Origin: Prevotella sp.
GTDB lineage: Bacteria; Bacteroidota; Bacteroidia; Bacteroidales; Bacteroidaceae
Length of the DNA: 64,000 nucleotides
Assembly: GCA_022769285.1 (NCBI GenBank)
Contig: JALEKD010000011.1
Location: 1-64,000, forward strand
Reading direction: 5' to 3'
Under the pieces are notes generated by a model. The model did not search any database. It was not told the origin of the DNA and saw only the letters and a list, made by a program, of their open reading frames with translations. This document shows positions 35,966-45,071 of this stretch, piece by piece. Every line of letters begins with the position of its first letter. Position 1 is the first letter of the stretch. A program made the position numbers and the translations under genes.

Positions 35966-36649
35966 ATGAAAGCCATACAGAGTTCTGTTTTCCGTGCGCT
36001 GTGCGCCATCGTGGTAGGCGTACTGCTTATAGGGTACCGCGAAGAAACCGTGAGATGGATAACCATCCTTACGGGTGTCATGTTCTTCCTCTCGGGAGTT
36101 ATCTCCATCGTGTCGTATTATGCTGGCCGTAAGCAGGCCGATGGCATCCAGGTCTACGATGCCGACGGCCGTCTGTTAAGCGGTTATCGCCAGTCGTTTC
36201 CCATCGTAGGGTTGGGTAGCGTTATCCTGGGCGCGGTGCTCGCCATGATGCCCACCACCTTTATTACAGGCATCGTGTATATCTTTGCAGCTATACTCAT
36301 TCTCGGGGCTATTAACCAGATGATGGTGTTGGCCCGTGTGAACCGCATCGCCTCTGTGGGACTGTTCTACTGGGTGGCCCCCTCTGTCATCCTGTTGGTG
36401 GGTGTGGTGGCCATGGCATGGCCCGAGGCCATAGCCAGCGCTCCGCTGTTAGTTTTAGGCTGGTGTATGCTGGTTTATGGTGTCACCGAGTGCGTGAACG
36501 CCCTGAAGACCCATGCGGAGCGTCGTCGCTGGGAACGCCAGAAACAGGCCGCTTCTACCCAGGTGGGCCAAGAGACCTCCCTGTCGGATGGGAGTTCCGA
36601 CCAGGCTGAGGGCAATCCTTCTGAGAAAGAGGGTAGCAGCGCCGAGTAG
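35966..36649 (+). CDS. DUF308 (HdeD-like) membrane protein
   Basis: 227 aa from the ATG at 35966 (MKAIQSSVFRALCAIVVG). Six hydrophobic helices in three pairs (~8-25, 32-50, 75-95, 97-115, 128-150, 153-168) match the HdeD/DUF308 layout. The C-terminal ~45 residues are charged and Ser/Glu rich. HdeD is linked to acid resistance in enterobacteria, but the function in Bacteroidetes is unknown. Convergent with udk, 8 bp apart. Confidence 0.82.
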   Translation: MKAIQSSVFRALCAIVVGVLLIGYREETVRWITILTGVMFFLSGVISIVSYYAGRKQADGIQVYDADGRLLSGYRQSFPIVGLGSVILGAVLAMMPTTFITGIVYIFAAILILGAINQMMVLARVNRIASVGLFYWVAPSVILLVGVVAMAWPEAIASAPLLVLGWCMLVYGVTECVNALKTHAERRRWERQKQAASTQVGQETSLSDGSSDQAEGNPSEKEGSSAE

Positions 36650-36657
36650 CGCCCCCG

Positions 36658-37290
36658 TCAGCCTACCTTTTCGACCAAGCGCTCTATGTAGTCGCACATC
36701 ATGCGTATGCCCTTTACGTTCTCACCTCCCTGTGGGATAATGAGGTCGGCATAGCGCTTGGTTGGTTCTATAAACTGCTCGTGCATGGGCTTGAGCACCT
36801 TGAGGTAGCGTTCTACCACCATCGAGACGGTTCGGCCACGGTCTATGGTATCTCGCTGAATGTTGCGGATAAGCCGCTCGTCCGAATCGCAGTCTACGAA
36901 TATCTTCAAGTCCATCATGTCGCGCAGCTTCTTGTTGATGAGCGTCATAATGCCCTCTATGATGATGACCGGCTTAGGCTCTACGTGTATGGTTTCCGGC
37001 AACCGGTTGCATATCAGGTATGAGTAGGTGGGCTGTTCGACGGCATGGCCGTTACGGAGCTCGTTGACATGATGTACGAGCAGCTTCCAGTCGAACGCGT
37101 CAGGGTGGTCAAAGTTGATGGCATGGCGTTCCTCGTCGGTCATGCCGATGTTTTCATTGTAATACGAGTCCAGGGGCACCACCGTGACGTAGTGGGGTGG
37201 CAGCGCCTCGACTATTTTTCGCACCACGGTGGTCTTGCCCGACCCTGTGCCTCCGGCTATGCCGATAATGGTTATGTCTTCCTTGTTCAT
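36658..37290 (-). CDS. udk: Uridine kinase
   Basis: 210 aa. Phosphorylates uridine and cytidine for pyrimidine salvage in the cytosol. Walker A is GGTGSGKTT (~13-21), with PLDSYY, NFDHPDAFDW and RDTIDRGR (the lid/substrate motif) all present. It is third in a tight minus-strand operon: 5 bp after the DNA-glycosylase-like gene, which is 3 bp after a secreted EEP nuclease. That arrangement suggests the nucleosides it uses may come from degraded nucleic acid. Confidence 0.96.
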   Translation of the reverse strand: MNKEDITIIGIAGGTGSGKTTVVRKIVEALPPHYVTVVPLDSYYNENIGMTDEERHAINFDHPDAFDWKLLVHHVNELRNGHAVEQPTYSYLICNRLPETIHVEPKPVIIIEGIMTLINKKLRDMMDLKIFVDCDSDERLIRNIQRDTIDRGRTVSMVVERYLKVLKPMHEQFIEPTKRYADLIIPQGGENVKGIRMMCDYIERLVEKVG

Positions 37291-37295
37291 AGTAT

Positions 37296-37871
37296 CTATT
37301 TGAATATCTCGTCAAACATGCGGCCGTAGTATTCGGCCTTTTTCTCTACTTTCATGGGGTAAGCCCTACTGCTGCTGGGCTCGCGGTACAGCCGTAGTTG
37401 GCGTCCGCCATACGTAAAGGGCGTCCATCCACCCATGGGCGGCTGTCCGGCTATGCCATAGTGGGTGGCGAAGAGGTGGGTAGCCAGCTGCCCTGCGGTA
37501 AGTACGGCCTGACACTCAGGCAGAGCCGTCAGCAGCGCATCCAGGTCGGTGGGCTTCACTATCTCTAAGTCCTTGTCAGATGCCGTGCCCTTGGTGCGAC
37601 GCACACAGACGGCCGTGTCGTAGATGGCCACGCCCTGCTGAGTCAGAAAAGCCTTGATGGCCTCTAAGCGAAATGTTCGGCGCTCGCTATCTACGAAGTG
37701 CAGCTTGTCCTGGAAGAAGTGTAGCCCGAAGATGCGCCACATATCGTTAGAAAAGTTAGGATAATACCACTCCATGCACCACCGCTTAGGCGCTGGCGGA
37801 AACGTGCCCAGCATGAGCAGTCGTGCATGGGGTGGTAGGAAGGGCTCAAAGGGATGACGCTCGATGTCCAC
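37296..37871 (-). CDS. Uracil-DNA-glycosylase-superfamily protein
   Basis: 191 aa. LLMLGTFPPAPKRWCMEWYYPN and NDMWRIFGLHF match the UDG-superfamily group annotated as DNA-deoxyinosine or mismatch glycosylase, with a C-terminal PSSSRAYPMKVEKKAEYY segment carrying the HPSP-like position as EPSSSRA. No signal peptide, so cytosolic. It removes damaged or deaminated bases in known relatives; which base here is unknown. It lies between a secreted nuclease and uridine kinase with gaps of 3 and 5 bp. Confidence 0.82.
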   Translation of the reverse strand: MDIERHPFEPFLPPHARLLMLGTFPPAPKRWCMEWYYPNFSNDMWRIFGLHFFQDKLHFVDSERRTFRLEAIKAFLTQQGVAIYDTAVCVRRTKGTASDKDLEIVKPTDLDALLTALPECQAVLTAGQLATHLFATHYGIAGQPPMGGWTPFTYGGRQLRLYREPSSSRAYPMKVEKKAEYYGRMFDEIFK

Positions 37872-37874
37872 GGC

Positions 37875-38924
37875 TTACTGCTGTTTGTAGAAATAAGCCA
37901 CAACGGGCAAGTGATCCGAGTAACCATCAAGCCAGACACCGCCGGCAGTAGTGCGTTTGGGCGCGCCCTTGTATTTGCCGCTGCTCTGGATAAGGTAATC
38001 GCGGCGGAAGATTTGAGCTTTCCAGAACTTGAGCCCTTTAGTATGCTCTTTGGCCTCGCCCTTGTGTGTAAGCAGGTTCGGGGTCATCACGATTTGATCA
38101 AACAGGTTCCACGAACCACTGTAGAAAAGCGTTCCGGTACCACTCTTGTGAATATTGTACCAAGGGTTGTACATCTCGCCGTCGCCCACTTGCTCCTTGT
38201 CCTCTTTAGCCCCTAAGGCATCGTGCATGCTCTTGTCCTCAGGGTCATCATTCATGTCGCCCATGACCAGAACCTTGCAGGCAGGGTTCCGGCGTAGCAG
38301 CGAATCCTTGATGGCGCGCACCTGAGTACCGGCCAGTTCGCGGTAGTACGAGGTGCTGAAGCGGCTGGGCCAGTGACATACGATAGCCGTGACGGGCTCG
38401 CCCGCCAGGACACCCTCTACGGTAAGGAATCCACGGGTTACAAAGTTGCTGTCCTTGGGCAGAACCGGCACGTAGGGCAGCAGCTTGTAGCTGATCACTT
38501 TGAACAGGGCCGGGTTGTACAGGAGCGCGCAGTCGACGCCTCGCCGGTCTGGGCCCTCTATATGTACGTACTTCATGCCCCTTGCCTTGAGCGCCGGCTG
38601 GCTCGTTAGCGCGTCCAGAACCTTGTCGTTCTCTACCTCGCTCAGTCCTATGAGTGCGCAGCCCACATTGGGCAGCACGTCGGTACCCATGTCGGCCAGG
38701 GCTGTCGACATGTTTTTCAGTTTGTGTGAATATTTCAATCCATCCCAGTGGTAACTACCGTTAGGGAGAAAGTCAAAGTCGCGCTTGCCCACATCGTGGC
38801 AAGTGTCAAAGAGATTTTCCTGGTTGTAGAAGCCCACTGCATAGACGGAGAACTTCTTCTGGGCAGTGACCGAAAGGCATATCATCCATGCCGCTACGGT
38901 CAAAAACATTCTTACGTTCTTCAT
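37875..38924 (-). CDS. Secreted endonuclease/exonuclease/phosphatase (EEP) protein
   Basis: 349 aa. Signal peptide ~1-22 (AAWMICLSVTAQ). EEP/DNase I-fold motifs in order: VGFYNQENLFDT (metal-site Asn/Glu), LIGLSEVEND (catalytic Glu), HWPSR, VLVMGDMNDDPED and the C-terminal SDHLPVVAYF with the catalytic Asp-His pair. It is therefore probably an active periplasmic or exported nuclease or phosphodiesterase; a lipid-phosphatase role is an alternative. First gene of the operon with the glycosylase-like gene and udk, and divergent from the TonB receptor operon with 143 bp between starts. Confidence 0.9.
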   Translation of the reverse strand: MKNVRMFLTVAAWMICLSVTAQKKFSVYAVGFYNQENLFDTCHDVGKRDFDFLPNGSYHWDGLKYSHKLKNMSTALADMGTDVLPNVGCALIGLSEVENDKVLDALTSQPALKARGMKYVHIEGPDRRGVDCALLYNPALFKVISYKLLPYVPVLPKDSNFVTRGFLTVEGVLAGEPVTAIVCHWPSRFSTSYYRELAGTQVRAIKDSLLRRNPACKVLVMGDMNDDPEDKSMHDALGAKEDKEQVGDGEMYNPWYNIHKSGTGTLFYSGSWNLFDQIVMTPNLLTHKGEAKEHTKGLKFWKAQIFRRDYLIQSSGKYKGAPKRTTAGGVWLDGYSDHLPVVAYFYKQQ

Positions 38925-39001
38925 TTTTCGGTTATTTTTTGCAAATATCGGAATTATAATTGATATTTCGCCATTTTTCTCTGAATTTCTATAAAAAAAA
39001 C

Positions 39002-39032
39002 TTTATAATTAAAAAAATATTTCGTTACTTTG
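39002..39032 (+). promoter_or_regulatory. Promoter of the TonB-receptor operon
   Basis: TTTA (39002-39005), 19-bp spacer and TTACTTTG (39025-39032), a near match to the Bacteroidetes consensus, 35 bp before the ATG. The 143-bp divergent region is very AT-rich. Confidence 0.55.
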
Positions 39033-39067
39033 CAAGCACAATAATCATTATAAACAACACATCAACT

Positions 39068-41632
39068 ATGCAAAGAAAGCTAAAATTGGCTGTGATAGCC
39101 ATTTGTTACGCTCCGCTGACATTCGCTCAGGCTCCGTCGGGCGAAAAGGAGGTCAGCAGACCCGTAGACGAATCGGCCTTCACTTTTACAGAAGCGCAGT
39201 TGGGCGACGATGACGACATGACGCAGAATATCAGTATTCTGAACTCCAACACCAACTTCTATGCCAGCAGCGTGGGTTATCTTTTCTCGCCTGTAAGGTT
39301 CCGCTATCGCGCGTTCAACCAGAGCTACAATGACATCTACATCAATGGTGCTCCTGTTAACGACATGGAAACCGGACAGTTCCGTTTTTCACAGATCGGC
39401 GGCTTGAACCAGCAGACCAAGAACGTTGATTTCTCCCTTCCTTTTGAAGATTGCAACTTTGGGATGGTTGGCATGGCCGGTAGTAACAATTACGACTTCC
39501 GCCCGGGCAACCTGTCCGTAGGCCACCGTGTCTCGGTGTCGGCTGCCAACCGCAACTATACCCTGCGTGGCATGTACACCTATAATTCTGGCTTCAACGA
39601 GTATGGTTGGGCCGTTTCGGCCGGCCTCACTTACCGTTGGGCTAAGCGTGGTTATGTCGAGGGCACTTTCTATAACGCCCTCTCTTACTTCGTAGGTGTC
39701 CAGAAACTCTTTGGCGACAAGCACTCGCTGTCTCTGGTTACCTGGGCCAATCCTACTGAGCGTGGCGCCCAGGGCTCTTCGACCGACGAGGTTTACTGGC
39801 TTACCAATAACCGTTACTATAACCCTTACTGGGGTTACCAGAACGGGCACATGCGCAACTCGCGCGTAGTGACAGAGTACTCGCCATCGGCGTTGCTCAC
39901 CTGGGACTGGAACATCAATAAGGACATGAAGCTCACCACCTCAGTGTTTGGCCGTTACGGCATGTACAAGAGTACCAAGCTCAACTACAACAATGCCGAC
40001 AACCCCCATCCTGATTACTGGAAGGGCCTGCCCAGCTCTTACTTCTATGTCTGGGGCGACGACCCTCTGTACAGCTCATACCGTACCAGTACGGCTCTGG
40101 CCAGTTGGACCAATGCCTACAACTACTGGCAGGACCCTGCTAACCAGCAGATTAACTGGAACCAGCTGTACTATGCCAATCAGCAGGTTTCCAAGGCTGG
40201 CCAGGACGCCCTGTACTTTATCCAGGCCAAGCACAACGACAACGCTACGCTTACGTTGGCCTCGACGCTGACTACTAAGGAGACCAAGAACTCTTCCTGG
40301 AACTTGGGATTTGTGCTCTCTACCAATAATGGCCATCACTACCAGACCATGGAGGATATGCTCGGCGCTACCACTTTCCACAATATTAATACTTACGCCT
40401 TGGGCAAGTACCCCGCTGGTTCCAGCCAGGTTCAGTACGATCTCAACTCGATGGGCCCCAACAATACGGGGCGCCTGGTTTACGAGGGCGACATCTTCGG
40501 GTACAACTACAACCTCTTTGTTAACAAAGGCAACGTGTGGAGCAACTACATCCTCAACAAGGGGTGCCTGCACTGGATGATAGCAGGCCGCTTGGGCGCT
40601 GTCTCTATGCGCCGTGAGGGCCACATGCGCAACGGCTTCTTTACAGAGAACTCCTATGGCAAGGGCGGTACCGCCCGCTTCGGTGAAGGTGGTGCCAAGA
40701 CCAGCCTGAGCATCAATGCCGGTGGTGGCCATACCTTTATGTTGGGTGTGGGCTATCAGTGGAACGCCCCCAAGGCCAGCACCGCTTTTGCTTCGCCTGA
40801 GATGAATAACGACTTCGTCCTCAACCTCAAAAATGAGCACGTGCTCAGCAGCGAGGTGGGCTACCAGTATGACGGAAGCTGGCTCCACGCCAACCTCAAC
40901 GCTTACTACAGCCGTCTGGACCACGTTACCGAATGGCAGAACTTCTATTTCGACGATATCAACTCTTTCTCGTACGTTTCTATGACCGGTATACAGAAAG
41001 AATACTACGGCGTGGAGCTTGGCCTCAAGTTCAAGCTTTCCTCTGCTTTCGATATCAACGCTATCGGTACCCTCAGCCAGGCTAAGAATATCAATAACGC
41101 GCGTGCGCGTTACCTTATATCTACTGAAGGTACCTATACCGACGAGACAGTATATAATAAGGATATGCACGAGGCCGGAACGCCCCTTACTGCACTCAGC
41201 CTGGGCGTCAGTTACCATCAGGGTGGCTGGTTTGTTGACCTCAACGGCAACTACTACGATCGTATCTACCTTTCGTATTCTCCCTGCTTCCGCTATGAGA
41301 GCTCGCTCAAGAAGCGTCAGAACATCTATGGCGACGTGTACGACAACGACGGCAATCTGCGTAAGTCCGCCGTTCAGCAGAGCCAAGGCAAGGGCGGTTT
41401 CATGCTCGACGCCAGCATTGGTCGCCTCATCCGCCTCAAGAAAGGACAGATCTCTGTCAACCTCAGTGTTACCAACGTGCTCAACAACCGCGACATCGTA
41501 ACGGGTGGTTATGAGCAGAGCCGTAGCGACTACTCTAACGACAAGGTACGCGCCTATCAGTTCTCTAAGAACCCCAAGAAGTTCTACGCCTTTGGCCCCA
41601 ACGGATTGCTGAACATCGCTTACAAATTTTAA
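39068..41632 (+). CDS. TonB-dependent outer-membrane receptor
   Basis: 854 aa from the ATG at 39068. Signal peptide ~1-20 (ending LTFAQ). The N-terminal part contains a plug-like domain (FRYRAFNQSYNDIYINGAPVNDMETG) and the rest is a Gly/Tyr/Asn-rich beta-barrel ending in NIAYKF, with the terminal aromatic residue typical of outer-membrane proteins. There is no carboxypeptidase-like extension of the SusC kind. Two lipoprotein genes follow at 14 and 40 bp, so it is the likely importer for whatever they bind. Substrate not directly shown; the nuclease neighbours suggest nucleic acid or its fragments. Confidence 0.88.
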   Translation: MQRKLKLAVIAICYAPLTFAQAPSGEKEVSRPVDESAFTFTEAQLGDDDDMTQNISILNSNTNFYASSVGYLFSPVRFRYRAFNQSYNDIYINGAPVNDMETGQFRFSQIGGLNQQTKNVDFSLPFEDCNFGMVGMAGSNNYDFRPGNLSVGHRVSVSAANRNYTLRGMYTYNSGFNEYGWAVSAGLTYRWAKRGYVEGTFYNALSYFVGVQKLFGDKHSLSLVTWANPTERGAQGSSTDEVYWLTNNRYYNPYWGYQNGHMRNSRVVTEYSPSALLTWDWNINKDMKLTTSVFGRYGMYKSTKLNYNNADNPHPDYWKGLPSSYFYVWGDDPLYSSYRTSTALASWTNAYNYWQDPANQQINWNQLYYANQQVSKAGQDALYFIQAKHNDNATLTLASTLTTKETKNSSWNLGFVLSTNNGHHYQTMEDMLGATTFHNINTYALGKYPAGSSQVQYDLNSMGPNNTGRLVYEGDIFGYNYNLFVNKGNVWSNYILNKGCLHWMIAGRLGAVSMRREGHMRNGFFTENSYGKGGTARFGEGGAKTSLSINAGGGHTFMLGVGYQWNAPKASTAFASPEMNNDFVLNLKNEHVLSSEVGYQYDGSWLHANLNAYYSRLDHVTEWQNFYFDDINSFSYVSMTGIQKEYYGVELGLKFKLSSAFDINAIGTLSQAKNINNARARYLISTEGTYTDETVYNKDMHEAGTPLTALSLGVSYHQGGWFVDLNGNYYDRIYLSYSPCFRYESSLKKRQNIYGDVYDNDGNLRKSAVQQSQGKGGFMLDASIGRLIRLKKGQISVNLSVTNVLNNRDIVTGGYEQSRSDYSNDKVRAYQFSKNPKKFYAFGPNGLLNIAYKF

Positions 41633-41646
41633 TAGCCATCACAGAT

Positions 41647-42873
41647 ATGAAATACATTAATAAATTAATGGCCGTAGGTGTCTGCGCTCTGCTTACCGCC
41701 TGTATGGGTAGCGACTATGCCGACCCGCAGAACACCGAGAACCCCTTTGGTAACAACCAGATAGCTGAGACCAATGTGGTGAAGATAAGAGACCTTAAAA
41801 ACAGCACCGATTTCAAGCTTGTCATAGCTAACGGTTCCTATAAGGAGGTCAAGAACGACATCAAGATTAAGGGCCGTGTTACAGGCAACGATGCTCAGAG
41901 CAACCTGTACAACATGATCACCCTCGAAGACTCTACTGGAGCCATCATTATATCCGTGGCCCAGGGCGGAACCAGTGGCTTTATGCCCGTAGGCCAGGAG
42001 GTGCTCGTATCGCTCAAGGGCCTGTACATCGGAGGCTATCGCAAGCAGGCCCAGGTGGGCGCCGTATATACCAGTGCCAGCAATGGCTCCTTAGGTATAG
42101 GCCGTATGAACCGTCAGGAGTGGGCCAGCCACTACAAGATAATCGGCACGGCCGATCCGGCAGCGCTGACTCCTACCGTGTTTGACGTGACTAAGCTGTC
42201 TGATGCCGCCTATATGGAGGCCAATGCCGGCAAGCTGATGACCATTAAGGGTGTAGAGCTGGCCGATGCCGATGGCAAGAAGGTGTTTGCTCCCGATGAC
42301 GGCAGTGTAACTCTGACGAGCAATTGCGCCAACCGCGCCCTGAAGAATATGGATGCCAACAGCATCGTGGTGCGCACCAGCACCTACGCCACCTTTGCCA
42401 ACACGCCCATGCCTACTGGCAAGGTGAGCATTACCGGTATCTTTACCCGGTTCAACAACACCTGGCAGATACTGGTACGCTCTATCGACGACATCGTATC
42501 CGATAATCCATTTGAGGGTATCGACGGTACCGGTGAGGGCACCTTGGAGTCGCCCTTTGACGTGACCCGCGCCCTGAGCATGATAGCTAAGAGCGCCTAC
42601 GAGACCACCAAAGAGTACTATGTATCGGGTACCATCTCGAGTATCAAGGAAGTAGACACAGGCAGCTATGGCAACGCCACCTACAACATCTCTGACAATG
42701 GCCAGGACACCAATGTGCTCAACATCTTCCGTGGCTACTATCTGGCTGGTGCCAAGTTTACCGCTGCCGACCAGATTAAGGTAGGTCAGAAAGTGGTAGT
42801 AGCGGGCACGCTTACCCTCTACAACGACACCCCCGAGATGAACAAGGGCAACCAGATAGTCTCTATCAAGTAA
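41647..42873 (+). CDS. DUF5689 surface lipoprotein with OB-like domain
   Basis: 408 aa. Lipoprotein signal MKYINKLMAVGVCALLTAC (Cys19). Residues ~40-285 fit DUF5689 (VVKIRDLKN, IKIKGRVTGNDAQSNLYNMITLEDSTGAIIISV), itself OB-like. The C-terminal ~110 residues (YYVSGTISSIKEVDTGSYGNATYNISDNG) repeat the module found three times in the next gene. DUF5689 proteins accompany TonB receptors and secreted nucleases in Bacteroidetes. It could play the SusD-like binding role at the cell surface; this is inference. Confidence 0.82.
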   Translation: MKYINKLMAVGVCALLTACMGSDYADPQNTENPFGNNQIAETNVVKIRDLKNSTDFKLVIANGSYKEVKNDIKIKGRVTGNDAQSNLYNMITLEDSTGAIIISVAQGGTSGFMPVGQEVLVSLKGLYIGGYRKQAQVGAVYTSASNGSLGIGRMNRQEWASHYKIIGTADPAALTPTVFDVTKLSDAAYMEANAGKLMTIKGVELADADGKKVFAPDDGSVTLTSNCANRALKNMDANSIVVRTSTYATFANTPMPTGKVSITGIFTRFNNTWQILVRSIDDIVSDNPFEGIDGTGEGTLESPFDVTRALSMIAKSAYETTKEYYVSGTISSIKEVDTGSYGNATYNISDNGQDTNVLNIFRGYYLAGAKFTAADQIKVGQKVVVAGTLTLYNDTPEMNKGNQIVSIK

Positions 42874-42913
42874 ATCATAATCAGCAAACCGAGAAAATAA
42901 AATAATAAAAGAT

Positions 42914-44620
42914 ATGAAAAAGTTCATTTATTCCATGCTTGTTCTGGCAGCCGTTGCCTTAGGCTTCAGCAGCTGCGAGAATGTACCCATGCCTTACGGC
43001 TATCCCTCTGGCGCTACGGATCCCACCAACCCCGACCTGCCAGCTACGGGCGAGGGCACCTTTGAGTCGCCTTACAATGTGGCTGCGGCCAACGCGGTTA
43101 TCGCCGGTGGCGACTTTGACGGAGCCAAGAACTTCTATGTTAAGGGTATCATCACCTCTATCGAGGGCGAGCTACCCAACACCTTTGGCAACGCCACCTA
43201 TTATATATCTGATAAGGCCGATGCCTCTAACAAGCTGGAGGTTTACCGTGGCTATGGTTTCGACGGTGCCAAGATTACTTCTGCCGACGACATCAAGGTG
43301 GGCGACGAGGTTATCGTAATGGGCCAGCTGGTTAACTACAGTGGCACCTACGAGATTACTCAGGGCAGCAAGATAGTATATCTCAACGGCAAGTCAACCG
43401 GTGGCGGCAGTACCACTACTCCCGAGGGCGAGGGCACTCAGGCCAGCCCCTATAATGTGGCTGCTGCCCTCCAGGTGGTTAACGCCCTCGATGCCGACGC
43501 TCAGACTGAGACCGAAATCTACGTTAAGGGTAAGATTTCGAGCATCAAGAATGTCGATACCGGCACTTTTGGCAACGCTAACTACTATATCTCTGACGAC
43601 GGCAGCGAGAAAGGCCAGATTTACATCTTCCAGAGCCTCTTCCTCGGTAAGGCCAAGTTTACCGCTGCTGACCAGATTAAGGTTGGCGACGAGGTAGTGG
43701 TCTGTGGTAAGTTTACCAACTTCAAGGGCAACACTCCCGAGACTGTTGGTAAGGGCAGTTCGTACCTCGTGTCGCTCAATGGCAAGACCGAGAGCGGCGG
43801 CACTACGCCCTCTACCGGCGAGGCCAAGGGCGATGGTACCAAGGCCAACCCCTACAACGCCGTAGCAGCCAAGAACTTTGCCTCTAAACTGGAGCAGGGT
43901 GCCACCTCTGAGAACGACGTGTACATCAAGGGTAAGATTTCGAGCATTAAGTACAACTTCTCCGCTCAGTATGGCACTGCCACCTTTAACATCTCTGACG
44001 ACGGCAAGGCCGAGAATGAGTTTATCATCTACAGCGCCCTCTACCTGAACAACGCCAAGTACACCGAGGGTGACCTGCTCAACGTGGGCGACGAGGTAGT
44101 TATCTGCGGTAAGGTTACCAACTATAACGGTACCCTTGAGACAGCTTCGCAGAAGAGCTATCTGTTCTCATGGACCAAGAGCGGTGGCGGCACCACACCT
44201 GCCGGCGATGCCGTAGAGCTTGCCGCAGGCGACTTCTCATCGACCAATGCTGCTGAGGTGGGCGACGTTACCGTCAAGGACATCAAGTTCAGTTTCAGCA
44301 AGGGCACCAACGTCAACGCGCCTAAGTACTACACCACTGGCGGCGGCACCATACGTATGTATCCTACCAATGCAGTGGCCATTGATGCCGGCAGCAAGAA
44401 GATAGCCAAGGTAACCATAGTTTGCGACTCGTACAACGGCATTGACTATACCGCCGAGGGCAAGGGCACCTGTTCGCCGGGTACAGCTAAACTTGACGGG
44501 CTTACCTATACTTTCAGCGACATCAATGCGGCCAAGGTAACCATTACCAATGGCAACACCGGAACCGGCGGTGCTACTCAGCTGCGTATCAAGACAATGA
44601 CAATCACTTTCGCCAAGTAA
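42914..44620 (+). CDS. Lipoprotein with three OB-fold-like repeats
   Basis: 568 aa. Lipoprotein signal ending LGFSSC (Cys21). Three copies of a ~115-residue module lie at ~46-160, 172-292 and 306-424. Each begins with GEGT or GDGT, two to four residues, then PYN; it continues FYVKGIITSI, NATYYISD and VGDEVIVMGQL (first copy) and ends near a Gly/Ser/Thr linker. The pattern resembles the OB-fold of secreted nucleases such as YhcR and ExeM. Residues ~432-568 form a separate beta-rich C-terminal domain. No catalytic residues seen, so a binding role is likely. The same module ends the previous gene, which suggests duplication. Confidence 0.78.
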   Translation: MKKFIYSMLVLAAVALGFSSCENVPMPYGYPSGATDPTNPDLPATGEGTFESPYNVAAANAVIAGGDFDGAKNFYVKGIITSIEGELPNTFGNATYYISDKADASNKLEVYRGYGFDGAKITSADDIKVGDEVIVMGQLVNYSGTYEITQGSKIVYLNGKSTGGGSTTTPEGEGTQASPYNVAAALQVVNALDADAQTETEIYVKGKISSIKNVDTGTFGNANYYISDDGSEKGQIYIFQSLFLGKAKFTAADQIKVGDEVVVCGKFTNFKGNTPETVGKGSSYLVSLNGKTESGGTTPSTGEAKGDGTKANPYNAVAAKNFASKLEQGATSENDVYIKGKISSIKYNFSAQYGTATFNISDDGKAENEFIIYSALYLNNAKYTEGDLLNVGDEVVICGKVTNYNGTLETASQKSYLFSWTKSGGGTTPAGDAVELAAGDFSSTNAAEVGDVTVKDIKFSFSKGTNVNAPKYYTTGGGTIRMYPTNAVAIDAGSKKIAKVTIVCDSYNGIDYTAEGKGTCSPGTAKLDGLTYTFSDINAAKVTITNGNTGTGGATQLRIKTMTITFAK

Positions 44621-44637
44621 AAAAAGTTGGCTATTCC

Positions 44638-44669
44638 TTTGGCAGGGTGCAGAATTATTCGTAATTTTG
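44638..44669 (+). promoter_or_regulatory. Promoter of the L31 gene
   Basis: TTTG (44638-44641), 20-bp spacer and TAATTTTG (44662-44669) followed by CA. L31 therefore has its own promoter despite lying between operon-like genes. Confidence 0.75.
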
Positions 44670-44717
44670 CACCCTATACGTTTGAAACGATTAATAAACA
44701 ACAAATAAGTAACAACA

Positions 44718-44969
44718 ATGAAAAAAGGTATTCACCCAGAAAACTATCGCCCCGTCGTATTTAAGGATATGTCCAACGGCGATATGTTCCTCTCAAAGTC
44801 TACGTGTAAGACCAATGATACAGTAGAGTTTGAAGGCGAGACTTACCCAGTGGTAAAGATTGAAATCTCAAGCACCTCTCACCCCTTCTATACCGGTAAG
44901 AGCAAGCTCGTAGACACCGCCGGTCGTGTAGACCGCTTCATGAACCGCTACGGCAAGTTGAAGAAGTAA
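44718..44969 (+). CDS. rpmE2: 50S ribosomal protein L31, type B
   Basis: 83 aa. [31 protein letters not shown] and [20 protein letters not shown] are diagnostic of the type B (long, zinc-free) L31; the CxxC zinc ligands of type A are absent. Bridges the ribosomal subunits. Own promoter and leader of about 45 nt. Its position between the OB-repeat lipoprotein and a nuclease gene is unusual but probably incidental. Confidence 0.97.
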   Translation: MKKGIHPENYRPVVFKDMSNGDMFLSKSTCKTNDTVEFEGETYPVVKIEISSTSHPFYTGKSKLVDTAGRVDRFMNRYGKLKK

Positions 44970-45071
44970 TATATCTTTCGAATATATTCGTATGCGAGAG
45001 TGCGTTCCAATGTAGTTGCATATGCATTGGTACACACTTTCTTTTTATCTATACCCTTATACTGTTTATCT

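Noticed and set aside
40076..41386. 436-codon frame antisense to the TonB receptor gene
   Set aside because: Shadow frame in GC-biased coding sequence; low-complexity Val/Gly/His composition.
42384..44405. Possible CRISPR-like or phage repeat suggested by recurring sequence
   Set aside because: The repetition is explained by the OB-like modules within coding sequence; there are no spacers or cas genes.
44718..44969. L31 as a functional member of the nuclease/TonB cluster
   Set aside because: It has its own strong promoter and a normal ribosomal role; adjacency alone is not evidence.
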